Source: Filosporella fistucella (lineage: Eukaryota; Ascomycota; Leotiomycetes; Helotiales). Taken from it: 64,000 nt of DNA. This document shows positions 1 through 9,960 of the stretch, one piece after another; position 1 is the stretch's first letter; every line of letters starts with the position of its first letter. Location of the stretch: NCBI GenBank assembly GCA_030077755.1, contig JAQJZZ010000010.1:992001-1056000 (forward strand). The letters are read 5' to 3'. A program made the position numbers and the translations under genes. The notes under the pieces were generated by a model. That model was not told the DNA's origin. It saw nothing but the letters and a program-made list of their open reading frames with translations, and ran no database searches.

Positions 1-1
1 T

Positions 2-1414
2 AGGGACGAGGATAAAGAGAATCAGCTGCCCAAAAGGAACGGCAGGAAGTATGCTTCAGGTTCGCGATCTTCAATCTTCAATATCGAGCCAGCCAAGTCT
101 CGTGGTCGTTCTAATCATCACCTATCTGCACCGGAGGATAGAAGATACAAGACCAAAGCAGATGCCACTGAGATCTCTGGTCCGTTCCTTGATTTTGAGG
201 CGAACCATTCTGTAGACACAAAGTACAAGATGAAGCTTCCTATATGTAGCAGAGAATCTCATCCATCGAAGAAAGTCAGCTGCGAGGATAGCGAGGCTGC
301 ATTTGACGCTCCATCCGTGGTTGAAGTTGGAGTAAACAAAGCAGATGACAAGGAAGACTGTAAGTCAAATGCTGGAGTGAGAAAACTTAATCCAGAGGCT
401 ACGGCCTTTTCCGACAACACAGAATCAAGTTACCAAAATGGCCATAACAAAAGCGGCTACAAAGCCGATCAGGAGCGGCAACCGTTGAGTATTCCGAGAA
501 CACGACCCTACTCAAGAGAAAGATCTTCTGAAAATACAGAAAAGCTCTCACGTACAGTCAAAGTACGAAAATACATACCCCCAGCACTTCGTAATTCGAA
601 CCAAATCGAAAAGATTGAGAAAACTGGCAACGACCCTATCTGGATTAAAACATCAGACTTGCCATTGCCCAGCTCTCGTGCTGGAGTAGTAGATTCGGAA
701 GCCTCCACAAACTTCTTCACTCGGAAGTGGCTTGAGAGCTTGGAACCTCGTTTACCTGAGTCACACATACAGCTTCTGTCAGGAGAGAGTTCAGCGAAAA
801 GACAGAAAGCTCGAGAGGATTTCCTACTGAAAGGAACCTGCTTTCCTCAGGATGTCACGACTGAGATTCAAGATCTATGGTTCCCTCCAGCTCAATGGCC
901 TGCGAACTTCCCTCTCATTCCAGTCCAGGTGCCTCTAGCTTCCGTCACTGACCAGCAATTTTCTGTGCCCCCTCTACCATACATTCCTATCGCACAACAT
1001 GGCTATGGAATACCACCATGTGGCTCTTCAATTCTAGAACAAACATCCACGGTGAGATTTCGTGTGAAGAACACTTCGCCGCCAGACCTTGAAGATAGCA
1101 ATGACAGGCCAGGCCGAACCGCAGACAGACTTGATCCAATCTGGGCGGACCGACTTCTGAAAAACTTCATGGCTAAATATCCATCGACTGGAAAGTTCAG
1201 GTGGGCACCGCCTCCACCGCCACCTGTGCAGAAAACCAAAGCGGCAATTATACAAGAGAAGCTTGAACGTTTGTTGTATCAAATGAAAGAAAAAAAAGCA
1301 ATCGAGGGCCAATACGAATCCTACAAAGTGAGGTTTGGACAATGGTCCGCTAATGTGTCGAATAAAGGAGACTCGTCAAGTAGTGAGGCCTCGGGAGCCA
1401 CCCCAAGTATTTGA
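2..1414 (+). CDS. Unknown fungal protein, 5' end cut by window edge
   Basis: The reading frame is open from base 2 to the stop at 1412-1414, so at least 470 residues are present and the true start lies to the left of the window. The first ATG in the frame is at 230, but the upstream codons look like the same low-complexity coding sequence, so I treat it as internal. The protein is polar and probably largely disordered. It has a short conserved-looking stretch VRKYIPPALRN, a segment rich in W, P and L in the middle, a PPPPPP run, and a charged, probably coiled C-terminal helix starting AAIIQEKLERLLYQMKEKK. I do not recognise the family and assign no function. No intron is needed in the visible part. 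Confidence 0.7.
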   Translation, partial: RDEDKENQLPKRNGRKYASGSRSSIFNIEPAKSRGRSNHHLSAPEDRRYKTKADATEISGPFLDFEANHSVDTKYKMKLPICSRESHPSKKVSCEDSEAAFDAPSVVEVGVNKADDKEDCKSNAGVRKLNPEATAFSDNTESSYQNGHNKSGYKADQERQPLSIPRTRPYSRERSSENTEKLSRTVKVRKYIPPALRNSNQIEKIEKTGNDPIWIKTSDLPLPSSRAGVVDSEASTNFFTRKWLESLEPRLPESHIQLLSGESSAKRQKAREDFLLKGTCFPQDVTTEIQDLWFPPAQWPANFPLIPVQVPLASVTDQQFSVPPLPYIPIAQHGYGIPPCGSSILEQTSTVRFRVKNTSPPDLEDSNDRPGRTADRLDPIWADRLLKNFMAKYPSTGKFRWAPPPPPPVQKTKAAIIQEKLERLLYQMKEKKAIEGQYESYKVRFGQWSANVSNKGDSSSSEASGATPSI

Positions 1415-2066
1415 TCGAAGGGCTCGGGTCAAGGTGAATTGATTCCGTTATGAATAGGTGTCGGGTAGAAAGAGAGTTTTGAATCTTCTCGGAACAGTGG
1501 TTTCTAAAAAATGGGGGGGCAAGTATAACAAAGCGATTATCGGACTGCATGAAGGTTTTTAGAAGATAACTTGTATCATTAGACATCGGACTTGTGTTTT
1601 ATTCTTAGGCTTCGCTTTAATGGATTCTAATTACCTTACAGTTGGTCTGATAATTGACGTTATCCATCTTAATCTGTGTTTTGAAGTACTTTCTATGAGC
1701 AGAAGTTGTGTGAATAATGAACAATTGGTGCAGTCATTGGATGCACACCCTGTTGAGACAAACCACCGACAGTCTGTGGTCCTTAAAACATATTAGCTAT
1801 AAGAATTTTTGGTTTGTGGTGAGGAGTCAGATACCTAGCCAAAGCAGCATTGATGTTCTCTCGACATTTCCAGCTAGCTTCGTACCGTAGCTGACGCACG
1901 GGTACCATCCTGTACCTTGTCCAAGCCCAAGTACCTGCATCGAGATCGTCTCGTCTTTCAACCCGAACTTAACGCGTCAATATTATTATCCAACAATCCA
2001 CTCGGAAAATGTTGCCATAATCAACGAAACTCTAATCATAAGTTGATTGAGTTGCACTTGCTCAAA
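1415..2066. other. Intergenic, 3' flank and Mediator promoter
   Basis: No supported gene. The 3' part contains the start-proximal leader of the Med1 gene. An in-frame extension of that gene begins at 1917, but the ATG at 2067 has the better context and begins the family-typical sequence. Confidence 0.5.
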
Positions 2067-4052
2067 ATGGCTACTCCAACACCAGGCAAACATGCCTCTG
2101 GGGCAGTCGCGACCCCTCCAGTCTCTACTCCCTTCTCAGCCTCGAATCACCCAAGTCACCCAGCCTTCTCCCCTCATGGCCCACGCTCTGTGCAACCTTC
2201 TCCGCAACAGGTCAAAAAGTCCCCTGCGACCTCAAATACTATGTATGGCTATCCTGGCGGCGGCCACCCGACAAATTCATCATTTGGAGTAACCTACGAT
2301 AGCCCTTCAACAGCTATGGCTTTGGGTGGTGTATCCGGACTTGACCTTAACCTCGATGGCATTGGCGTACCTGGAGGTATGGGTACACCTTTAGGAGGCG
2401 TGGGACATCTTGCACCGCATAGTACTGCGCGAGGGGACGAAGACGAACGGAGGAGGAAGCTGGCTGTTGTAATGGACACGCTAAAAGGGAGTAAAGGACG
2501 GCTCAGCGAAGCAGGTATTCAGAGGCTAGCTCGACGAGAAGGTCTGGAGAGTATTTGGGATTCACATACAGGTAGCGGAGGTAACTTGCGGACATTGATC
2601 ATTGCGGGTTCGGCTCTGGCACTTGATATCGATTTCAACAACAACATTGTTAAGAAAGTGGCTCTATCGTTTCCTGGAAGCCCAGAGGTTGTCACCAGAC
2701 ACACAGATAAAGCAGGGGATATTTTACTTAGGGATCTAGAATTCCAACCGCACGAAAGTCCGTTGACAAAGAAGCTAGATAGATTCGCGGCGAATTTGGA
2801 GAGATTGGCGCAGTTGGATAAACTGAGCATTATCCCTGGCTTCAATTGCCATGAGGCAATTGCGGGAATATATGAGAGTTTGGAAAAATTGCATACGTGG
2901 GAGGTAGAGAGATTGAAAGAGGGCGATGGATCGAGAGGGAAAGACAGTGTCTTTGTGGAGACCATGGCGATGTGTACAAAAAGTGGAAAACCCGTTATGC
3001 ATACGAGAGATCGACTTGGGATGAGCTTGGACTATTGGCAGGAGAAGAGATTGATACCGACATCAAAGAAGGATGTCAAAATCTGGTCCCTCTTGGTCGA
3101 ATGTGCGCCTTCACCTGGTCTGGTTTATACACCCCTGAGGGTTTCCCGAAATTGGATCGCGCCCAATATTCAGAAGGTTGACCCCAAACCCGAAGATATT
3201 CTGATGGCACCATCAGAGAGTGGAATAGTACTTGACTGGCTGGAACCTGATAATACCCTCCTACCTGCTACAGAACCTCCCAAGCCAGATGCCATGGAGG
3301 GCCTGGATAATGGTCAGAAACTACCCGAAGTCATGTTCATTGCCAAATTTGATCCTCCACTTATTATGCCATATAGCCTAGCTGCTCAGATATATAACTC
3401 TACCGGTGCTTCCCTGGACATCTATCAACAAAGCACCTTCGATGGTCTCATGTTCCCCCATGCTCCTGAGGATCGGTTCGATAACGAGGGAAGAGTACTG
3501 AAACGAGAGACTTCTGTACCAATTTTCACCCCAGATGGCGGAAAGGAGAATCGACAGCACAAGAATGAATTGTGGATTCCGAAGATTGACTATGGCAGAA
3601 AGCTGACTGAATTACCTTTCTCCCATCCCCGACATCTGGTGGAAATCCTTCCCAGTCTCCGCCAATACTCATTCCTTTCTACGCTCCTACTCAAGAGTTT
3701 CGGGCCTCATACTCGACCATATACCGATAACAAAAACACTCCATCACAAAGCAAAATGGAAGAGTTTGAATCATTCATGAGAGGGTCTTCGGACGAAACG
3801 ACTTTGGCTGGAATGAATATTGTTCTAGCTACACAACCTGACCTTCGACTGTCACTTGTGTTTCCCTTCCGAAACAGAACGGCTAATGTTTCGGTGCTCA
3901 TCAAACCAAATGCGGCGGTGGAAATCGTCGCGGAAAATGTTCTTGATGGGGAGAGAGCGAAAGGGTTGGTTAGAGAGGATTTAGGAAGGATGCTGGAGAT
4001 GACCGAGGATCTGGGAATTTGGAGCGAGTTTGTGAAGAGGCGTCTGGAATAG
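2067..4052 (+). CDS. MED1: Mediator of RNA polymerase II subunit 1 (Med1)
   Basis: This 661-residue protein is the fungal form of Mediator subunit 1, a Middle-module component that relays activator signals to RNA polymerase II in the nucleus. Residues 1-110 are Pro/Ser/Gly-rich and begin MATPTPGK. The Med1 domain starts near residue 120 with ERRRKLAVVMDTLKGSKGR and continues through the helical core (RLARREGLESIWD, LDIDFNNNIVKKVALSF, then IPGFNCHEAIAGIYESLEKL). The start at 2067 was chosen because its context (tcaaaATGG) is strong and the upstream 50 in-frame codons look like leader sequence. It is a single exon ending at 4050-4052. The assignment rests on overall recognition of the fungal Med1 pattern rather than a catalytic motif. 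Confidence 0.88.
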   Translation: MATPTPGKHASGAVATPPVSTPFSASNHPSHPAFSPHGPRSVQPSPQQVKKSPATSNTMYGYPGGGHPTNSSFGVTYDSPSTAMALGGVSGLDLNLDGIGVPGGMGTPLGGVGHLAPHSTARGDEDERRRKLAVVMDTLKGSKGRLSEAGIQRLARREGLESIWDSHTGSGGNLRTLIIAGSALALDIDFNNNIVKKVALSFPGSPEVVTRHTDKAGDILLRDLEFQPHESPLTKKLDRFAANLERLAQLDKLSIIPGFNCHEAIAGIYESLEKLHTWEVERLKEGDGSRGKDSVFVETMAMCTKSGKPVMHTRDRLGMSLDYWQEKRLIPTSKKDVKIWSLLVECAPSPGLVYTPLRVSRNWIAPNIQKVDPKPEDILMAPSESGIVLDWLEPDNTLLPATEPPKPDAMEGLDNGQKLPEVMFIAKFDPPLIMPYSLAAQIYNSTGASLDIYQQSTFDGLMFPHAPEDRFDNEGRVLKRETSVPIFTPDGGKENRQHKNELWIPKIDYGRKLTELPFSHPRHLVEILPSLRQYSFLSTLLLKSFGPHTRPYTDNKNTPSQSKMEEFESFMRGSSDETTLAGMNIVLATQPDLRLSLVFPFRNRTANVSVLIKPNAAVEIVAENVLDGERAKGLVREDLGRMLEMTEDLGIWSEFVKRRLE

Positions 4053-4737
4053 GAAGTTTATACCCTTGAATTCTGGAATTGAATTAATGATATTTGAGAT
4101 GTCTCGTTGTGAACCTAGGATGACGAGTGACTCAACAGGGGTGGGTGATTCGTTTTCATAACCATGAATACCATGCGAAGTTATTGGTACTGTTGGTGAT
4201 TACAATATATCGCTTTCTGTTTTTCATATACTGTATATGTACAATCACTTTCTAGCAAAGGAGCTATCTGTCCTAACTATTGAATATAAATTTAGTGACT
4301 GGAAGTAGATGGGAATGAGATTCTCGTCAGACTGGCTTGGTGCAGCCCGAACTTCAACCATGAAGCGATTGTAGAAAGGGAGGAGCCGAAGGATTTTCAT
4401 TTTATTTATTCTCTCACGTCCTATAGTTACTACTCCATTATTCCCGGAAGATACTCCAAGAATTGCGGCTGAGAAGTATAAAAGTTTTTTAAATTAAAAG
4501 TAACAATTGATTTATTCGTTTTAGAGTTCTGTGTGTTGACTTATGACAGCATGCCGTTCCCCTGTTTTGCCTCCTCTAGTATGTAGAGTACAAGTACGTA
4601 ATCTCAGGTCCACTTACCTGCTAGCAGGTGGGTTGATGAATGAGCCATCTAGCTGCACACCTGCAACATAAAAAAAAAAGCCCAAAAAATTATTGAATTG
4701 ATGGAATCAAACCACCTTTATCTTCAATCGCCTGTTA
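4053..4737. other. AT-rich intergenic region
   Basis: No protein gene. It holds the Med1 3' flank and, at its right end, the poly-A/poly-T blocks that would terminate a minus-strand Pol III transcript. Confidence 0.5.
4670..4689 (-). terminator. Putative Pol III terminator (T6 and T10 runs)
   Basis: Read on the minus strand, a T6 run (4689-4684) is followed after four bases by a T10 run (4679-4670), about 48 bases beyond the tRNA 3' end. Oligo-T runs are the normal RNA polymerase III stop. This supports transcription of the interrupted tRNA-like unit from the minus strand. Confidence 0.5.
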
Positions 4738-4888
4738 TGGCGGTGCTGGGAATCGAACCCAGATTGAAACGGGTCAGCATGTAAAGTCTTGCGACTTTCC
4801 ACAACGTCACGTGCTACCATTACTGGAAGACAATTAGCTATGGGTTGTAATTGTAAGGGAAGAAGGGAGGACTAACCACCACACCACC
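4738..4888 (-). tRNA. tRNA-His(GTG), interrupted by two inserts
   Basis: Three minus-strand pieces assemble into a 71-nt cloverleaf: 4888-4877, 4822-4799 and 4772-4738. The 5' acceptor GGTGGTG pairs with the 3' CACCGCC (one G-U), the D stem GTGT pairs with GCAC, the anticodon loop is TTGTGGC (anticodon GTG, His), and the T arm CTGGG-TTCGATT-CCCAG is perfect and contains a consensus B box (4749-4759). The discriminator is A. A 26-nt insert (4798-4773) sits at the canonical tRNA-intron site after base 37 and contains a perfect hairpin AAAGTC-GCAA-GACTTT. A second insert of 54 nt (4876-4823) splits the D stem after base 12. It looks spliceosomal: GTTAGT start, GCTAATT branch-like site, CCAG end. 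The anticodon stem is weak (U27-U43 mismatch, one G-U). It could be a functional gene with an ectopic intron or a decayed copy. Confidence 0.6.
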
Positions 4889-6024
4889 TTAGTGAGTTGT
4901 GGCAGGAGATCTTATAACAATATATGACAAAATCATAATTGGGAGCGATGAAGGGCAAACTTCAGCTGCTGTGTGTGGGCCGCCGCCCGGTAAGTTCAAG
5001 TTAGTGTGTGTCACAGTTCGGTGGGCTTTCGGTGACGGCTGAATGATGTGTGGCTGCGGCGAGGAAAGTTTCTCTACCTGCAGAATATGCTTCAAGTGCC
5101 ATGAGTACCTACCCTACCATACAAGACATCGCTGGTTGCTAACTACGATCTCACACTTGATCAATGCTCCAACATCGTGGATAGCAGATCATCAAAAATG
5201 CGATCAGCTGATGTGAATAGTACACTTTTCTCGCCCATATTGAGGAACCATAAAACAGCCATGGTGTCATGTGGACAGTGGTCATGTATCCATTTCTCCG
5301 AATATTTTTCGATGACAGAGTTGGCCTCAAATGGGTGTACAAATATTCGGGCCATAATTTGTCGCTTGAGGTAATAAGAAATCCATAGCTGGGTATCTAG
5401 GAAAATTCCATGAGATGTTCCGATCTGGCTATTCAGTGCCAGTCGAGGGGAATTGGAAGTCTTTCAACCCCTTCCATGCCCCATAACGTCAATCATGTAA
5501 ATCAGAAGCCCCTATTGTTTTCTACACTGAATGAAACCTAGGCCAGGACTTATTCATTCAGATAGAGGCCGAAGAATTAATGTCTTCTTGTGCCGAAAGC
5601 GCCGGTACTTGGCCATTTGCTCGATTGAATCGTGGGGCATTGAGCGCTGAAAAGCACCGACACCCCTCCACCGAGAGTTCGTAAGCAGAAAATGAATAAA
5701 ACCATCAAGGTGCCATCTATGCAAGATTTTATAAGTTCTTACTGCTTTCATTTGGGTCTTGCATTTGCTCGTACTTTAGTTCTCAAAACGGCAAGTGTCA
5801 ACTTTATGGATTTGTCCGAGTTGGGGGAGCGACAGTGTATCGTCAACTCCTCAGACGAGCATCACCAGAACTTCTCCACTCCGGCCATTTACAGATTTCT
5901 TCCCCTCTATCAGCAGTACACATTACAGTTCCATGCATCTCCTTCTTCCGATATACCTATACACCCTGCAAATTGTTTCTCTACCGCCAATCTCTATGCA
6001 CTTCTTTTCCTCACAACGCATGCA
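4889..6024. other. Intergenic, no gene seen
   Basis: Only short ORFs without recognisable sequence. The 3' part (5692-6024) is in frame with the next gene but reads as leader rather than conserved protein. Confidence 0.45.
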
Positions 6025-8463
6025 ATGAATTGGACCGGTGGTCACCTCTCACGACATGCAAATGCTGGGGGTATTGCAGGAGAGCGGCAGAAGCAGCACT
6101 TTGCAAGAGCGCAAAAACTCTTACGAGCCCCGCCTAAGAAGAAGTCGCCCATCAGATGGTCTCCTCTCGATATTGCCGAAGAGCAAGGTCATCGCGAGCC
6201 TTCACTTGTGCGTCAAGCGTCGTTGAATTACAGTGACGAAAGAAATCAGTCAACACGGCAGCAGCATGGAGGTTCATACTCAAATACGCGCCATCCTCTC
6301 AATGTCGATCATGTCTATCCACTGCGGCCACCAGATCAGCAAGAAGAGCAACGTTTCATTCCTATTAAGAGATGTCCAACTTCAGTAGCTGACGATGACC
6401 TCTACAATGCTACACCTGCCCCTCGAAAGCTCAAGAGAGAACGCCAGAGCCCGGTTCCTGTTCCACCACAAGAAGACGTCTTCGACGCGGGGGGGAAATC
6501 GATATCAGAGAGAAGGCGAAAGCTGCTTCGGAAGGGTGATTGGGTTGGAGTAGGCATACAGAAACCATTGCAGATTAAGTTCGCGTCGCCTGAAGATGAA
6601 GAGAATATTGGAAGGAGACGAAAGTTGAAACCTGGGTATCGCCCACAGTATCGAACAAGACAGGGCCACATCACATCACCATTTCCTGCGCGTACTCGGC
6701 CACTTGCCGTAAAATATTATGGAGGCAGCAATGTCCAGCCTGATGCCGGGAGATCTGAGGTCAAAATATCGATTGGTGGAAGGGTGGTGCCTCCTGGTGT
6801 CAGCTCCAGCTCCGCTCCCCAAAGGGCTGGTCATTCGGTGGGAACATCTAGACTGTCAATTGCAGCATCGTCCGATATCATGCTTCTTGACAATGAAGAC
6901 CCAAGACAACGACAGTATGAGAAGATCTTAACGAAACACAGCCATCAGGATAAGAATACTAGAGTCACTATTCCACCCGGCACTCCAAGTCAATCACTAG
7001 TTTCAAACGCATCAGTGGAAGAGGACTACGAAGACGGCCAGCGCATTGGCCACGTTGATTCGGATGAGTATTCTGGATGGGCTGGGATATCGACAAATGC
7101 TGATGACGAGATACCCGAGGGTCATATGCAGCAAAAGTCGAGCAAAAGCAAAGCATCACACAGCGGCAGTGGGACTTCTCGACCCGATGCAGGCTCTCAG
7201 CACCTCGTTTATTCTTCCAGTGACGGCCACCCCAAATTTCCTGTCTTCTCATCCTCCTCGGTCGAGATACAGCATCCAAGGCCTTGCAGTTCGAAAGTAT
7301 CTGTCCTCATTCGCTCCGATTCTATAGATGAAGCTGATAGTACCATTGCCCACATTGGCGAGACTCGGCCTGTTGTACCAAGTTCGCAGGCCCAGGACAA
7401 CGAATTATGGGAGTCGTGGGTCGCCCCTTTACAGGCGGGGGGTATATTACAAGAACGCAGCCATTCTAATTACTCGGTTTTGAATGATGAAAACATAATA
7501 CAAATCAGTCCTGGTATTAGTATTACACCAGCTCGACCAAAACAAGATGGAGGTCGTCTATTCAGCCATGCGAACGAATCTCCCGAACCAGAGACTTCCT
7601 ACTTCACTGGCGGCGACGAAGGCTCGAGGTCCCACGATTCCTTGTCAGAGGAATCTCTAATTATCGACAAGGAAGTGACTGATGTGGTGGGAAAAGTGCA
7701 GCCTGAAACGCCAGAGCAAGCTATCAAAAGGAAAGAGGCTTTTGCTGTCAGTGAATTGTTCAAATCGGTTGGCAAGGTGCCTCTCCCAAGGGAGCAAACT
7801 GAATCCGCCGCTGTCGACGAGCTTTTTAGAGCTGTAGGAAAAGTTGCAGTTCCGGTCGATCATGGGAAGGATGATGACCCCAATGATGTATGGAGGAAAT
7901 TTGTTTTCGGCAGCAGTGAAGGCGAGGATGCGGAGCGTATGATTTCAGCGCAAAAAGCTAGAAACATTTCTCCAAACTCGATGAATTGCCTTGTAGGTGG
8001 TTCAACTGCCTCAAGAGGAGTCTCCGAGCTTATCCCAAACCACCTTGACACTGCAGGAAATTCGGCATGGGACTCGACATCAATTCATACATCTACTAAA
8101 GGTGATCAGGGATCGAGTGTTATGGATCAGAACAAATCAGACTCCATTCGTGGGCTACTGCCATCTTCACTATCGGCTGGATTTCAACCCAAAACACCCT
8201 TCCCTGGCTCGAACTTAAGCTCAAGAGGATATACTAGCTCAGGCGAATCGGCTAGAAAAGTGCTCTTCACTAAGCCGAGACCATTCGTGGGGCAGAACTC
8301 AAGGGGTACTCCGATACCCGAACAACCACTCCATATTGGACGTGGTATCCTAAGGGAGGACAGAGACATAGACAGCAAAGCGAGGAAGAAGAAGGATCCA
8401 GATGATTGTAGCTTTGTTAGCTCGGAGGAACGGGATGACCTTGAATCTATCGAGGATTATTGA
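6025..8463 (+). CDS. Unknown fungal protein, MNWTGG-type N-terminus
   Basis: This single-exon gene encodes about 812 residues. The frame is open from 5692, but I place the start at 6025 because MNWTGGHLSRHANAGG followed by a Gln/Lys-rich segment (ERQKQHFARAQKLL) is an N-terminus I have seen in many uncharacterised filamentous-fungal proteins. The rest is largely disordered and rich in Ser, Glu and Arg. Two short related segments near the C-terminal third each end in a phrase like ELFKSVGKVPLP and ELFRAVGKVAVP, which is a visible internal repeat of about 30 residues (roughly residues 570-610). They are followed by NDVWRKFVFGSSE. No catalytic domain or membrane segment is visible and no function is assigned. 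Confidence 0.75.
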   Translation: MNWTGGHLSRHANAGGIAGERQKQHFARAQKLLRAPPKKKSPIRWSPLDIAEEQGHREPSLVRQASLNYSDERNQSTRQQHGGSYSNTRHPLNVDHVYPLRPPDQQEEQRFIPIKRCPTSVADDDLYNATPAPRKLKRERQSPVPVPPQEDVFDAGGKSISERRRKLLRKGDWVGVGIQKPLQIKFASPEDEENIGRRRKLKPGYRPQYRTRQGHITSPFPARTRPLAVKYYGGSNVQPDAGRSEVKISIGGRVVPPGVSSSSAPQRAGHSVGTSRLSIAASSDIMLLDNEDPRQRQYEKILTKHSHQDKNTRVTIPPGTPSQSLVSNASVEEDYEDGQRIGHVDSDEYSGWAGISTNADDEIPEGHMQQKSSKSKASHSGSGTSRPDAGSQHLVYSSSDGHPKFPVFSSSSVEIQHPRPCSSKVSVLIRSDSIDEADSTIAHIGETRPVVPSSQAQDNELWESWVAPLQAGGILQERSHSNYSVLNDENIIQISPGISITPARPKQDGGRLFSHANESPEPETSYFTGGDEGSRSHDSLSEESLIIDKEVTDVVGKVQPETPEQAIKRKEAFAVSELFKSVGKVPLPREQTESAAVDELFRAVGKVAVPVDHGKDDDPNDVWRKFVFGSSEGEDAERMISAQKARNISPNSMNCLVGGSTASRGVSELIPNHLDTAGNSAWDSTSIHTSTKGDQGSSVMDQNKSDSIRGLLPSSLSAGFQPKTPFPGSNLSSRGYTSSGESARKVLFTKPRPFVGQNSRGTPIPEQPLHIGRGILREDRDIDSKARKKKDPDDCSFVSSEERDDLESIEDY

Positions 8464-9018
8464 TATTTGCTGCGAACTGGTACTTTTGTGGGCCATTTCC
8501 ATAGCGTGCTTGATTTGTACGTTTAATTAGAAAGGCATAAGGGGTTTGCTATTTCATAACCGATTTGGAATGGGAGGCATAGTCGTCATGGAGCTATGGG
8601 AGGGTCCACTATTGAGGAGTCAAAAATTGAAATATCATCAAATGTGCCATTAGGATGGGTCAATTACTTCTGCTTTCAAACAAGCAAAGTGTAATTTAGG
8701 AAGTTCAACCAGAGGTGGCCCTTCGCGTTAGTCCTCAGTCGTTTGTGGTGCTGAACAAATATCGTCAAAACCCACGCAACCAAAATTTGATACCATTTTG
8801 TTTTGAATTACATGCTGATTGGGCATCTCCCAGTAAACAATAGAGCTATTTCTTTCTAACTGGCACATAATCGGCCTCTGTGTGTGAATCACGTGTCAGT
8901 CAGCCGCGGTTAGGCAATCATGACGCAGCCGACTTCCCCAGATTTTGAAGCAAAGTAAATAACTTCAGAACAGGCCATTTTCTCGAACAGCACCAACAGC
9001 ACACGGTGGTTTGCGATT
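8464..9018. other. Intergenic, promoter of the SDHAF2 gene
   Basis: No gene. A CACGTG E-box lies at 8890-8895, about 125 bp upstream of the SDHAF2 start, a position typical for a bHLH-type site. Its use is inference. Confidence 0.4.
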
Positions 9019-9960
9019 ATGTCTTCCATCAGATTGGCTGTTCGCTCTGTGAGGCCTTCAATGGTCTTTACACGACCATTCTCGAATGCCCCACGACGAT
9101 TAGCTGGCCCCGGAAATGCTCAAGAGCATCCAAATGCAGCAGAGCACCGAAAGATACAATCGGAGAAACCGCTCAATCCTCATATGACAAATACCAATTC
9201 AACTCAATTGAACGAAATGCCCTCTGTGGGAAAGAATAAGGCACCCCCGGAGCTGATTACCTCCATTGATCCTGATTTTACACCCAAGGACTCGGTCCCA
9301 GAGAATACTGAGCGGATGACTGGTGGTACCCAAAAAGGAGCACCAGAGACTGGTGAGAATGCTGAGATGGGAGTTGGAGAGATGGAAGGCGGTAAATTCA
9401 AAATTGAGCCACTTCGCAGAACTGGGGAAGATTCAAACACCACGAGAGCGAGGTTATTATGTTCGCAATTGCCCTGTATTACTGCCATTGGAACATGTGC
9501 TAATATACCTGTTTAAGACCAATGCCGTAAGAGAGGCACTCTCGAAAGCGATTTATTGATGTCCACGTTTGCGGAAGCACATCTAATGGAAATGACGCCA
9601 GCGCAAATGGCACAATTTGACCTATTTCTGGATGAGAATGATTGGGATATATATTACTGGGCAACCCAAGAGCCGACACCAACGTCACAAGAGACAGCAG
9701 AAGGGGCTGGAGAAGGCCCGCAAGGTGCGACCGCAAATGCTGCGGGACTGGACGCTGGCGCGAAGACGGATGCTGCAGTAAAGCCAGCGAAGGGAGAGTG
9801 GGCGCAGACTGTAGGGACATTCAAACCGCAGTACCGTCCTGTGCCCGCAAGATGGAAGAACAGTGAGATTTTGTCAATGCTGCGAAGACATGTCAAATCG
9901 AGGTCAGCGGGCGGCATCCACGATGGGGAAAATGCCAAGGCATCTGGTGGTGGTATGTAG
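9019..9960 (+). CDS. SDH5: Succinate dehydrogenase assembly factor 2 (flavinylation factor), mitochondrial
   Basis: Two exons, 9019-9460 and 9518-9960, separated by a 57-bp GT..AG intron with a tgctaat branch site, give 294 residues. The splice restores the family core: [17 protein letters not shown], then a helix ending [15 protein letters not shown]. In SDHAF2/Sdh5 (YgfY/SdhE fold) the RGxxE motif is needed to promote covalent FAD attachment to the complex II flavoprotein in the matrix; here R153, G154 and E157 are intact. Residues 1-25 ([20 protein letters not shown]) are basic and lack acids, as in a mitochondrial presequence. The protein is much longer than bacterial or yeast forms because of an acidic linker (about 30-140) and an Ala/Gly-rich insert plus C-terminal tail (about 205-294). 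Confidence 0.92.

Noticed and set aside
5692..6024. In-frame 111-codon N-terminal extension of the unknown 812-residue protein
   Set aside because: The family-typical N-terminus MNWTGG begins at 6025, and the upstream part reads like translated leader.
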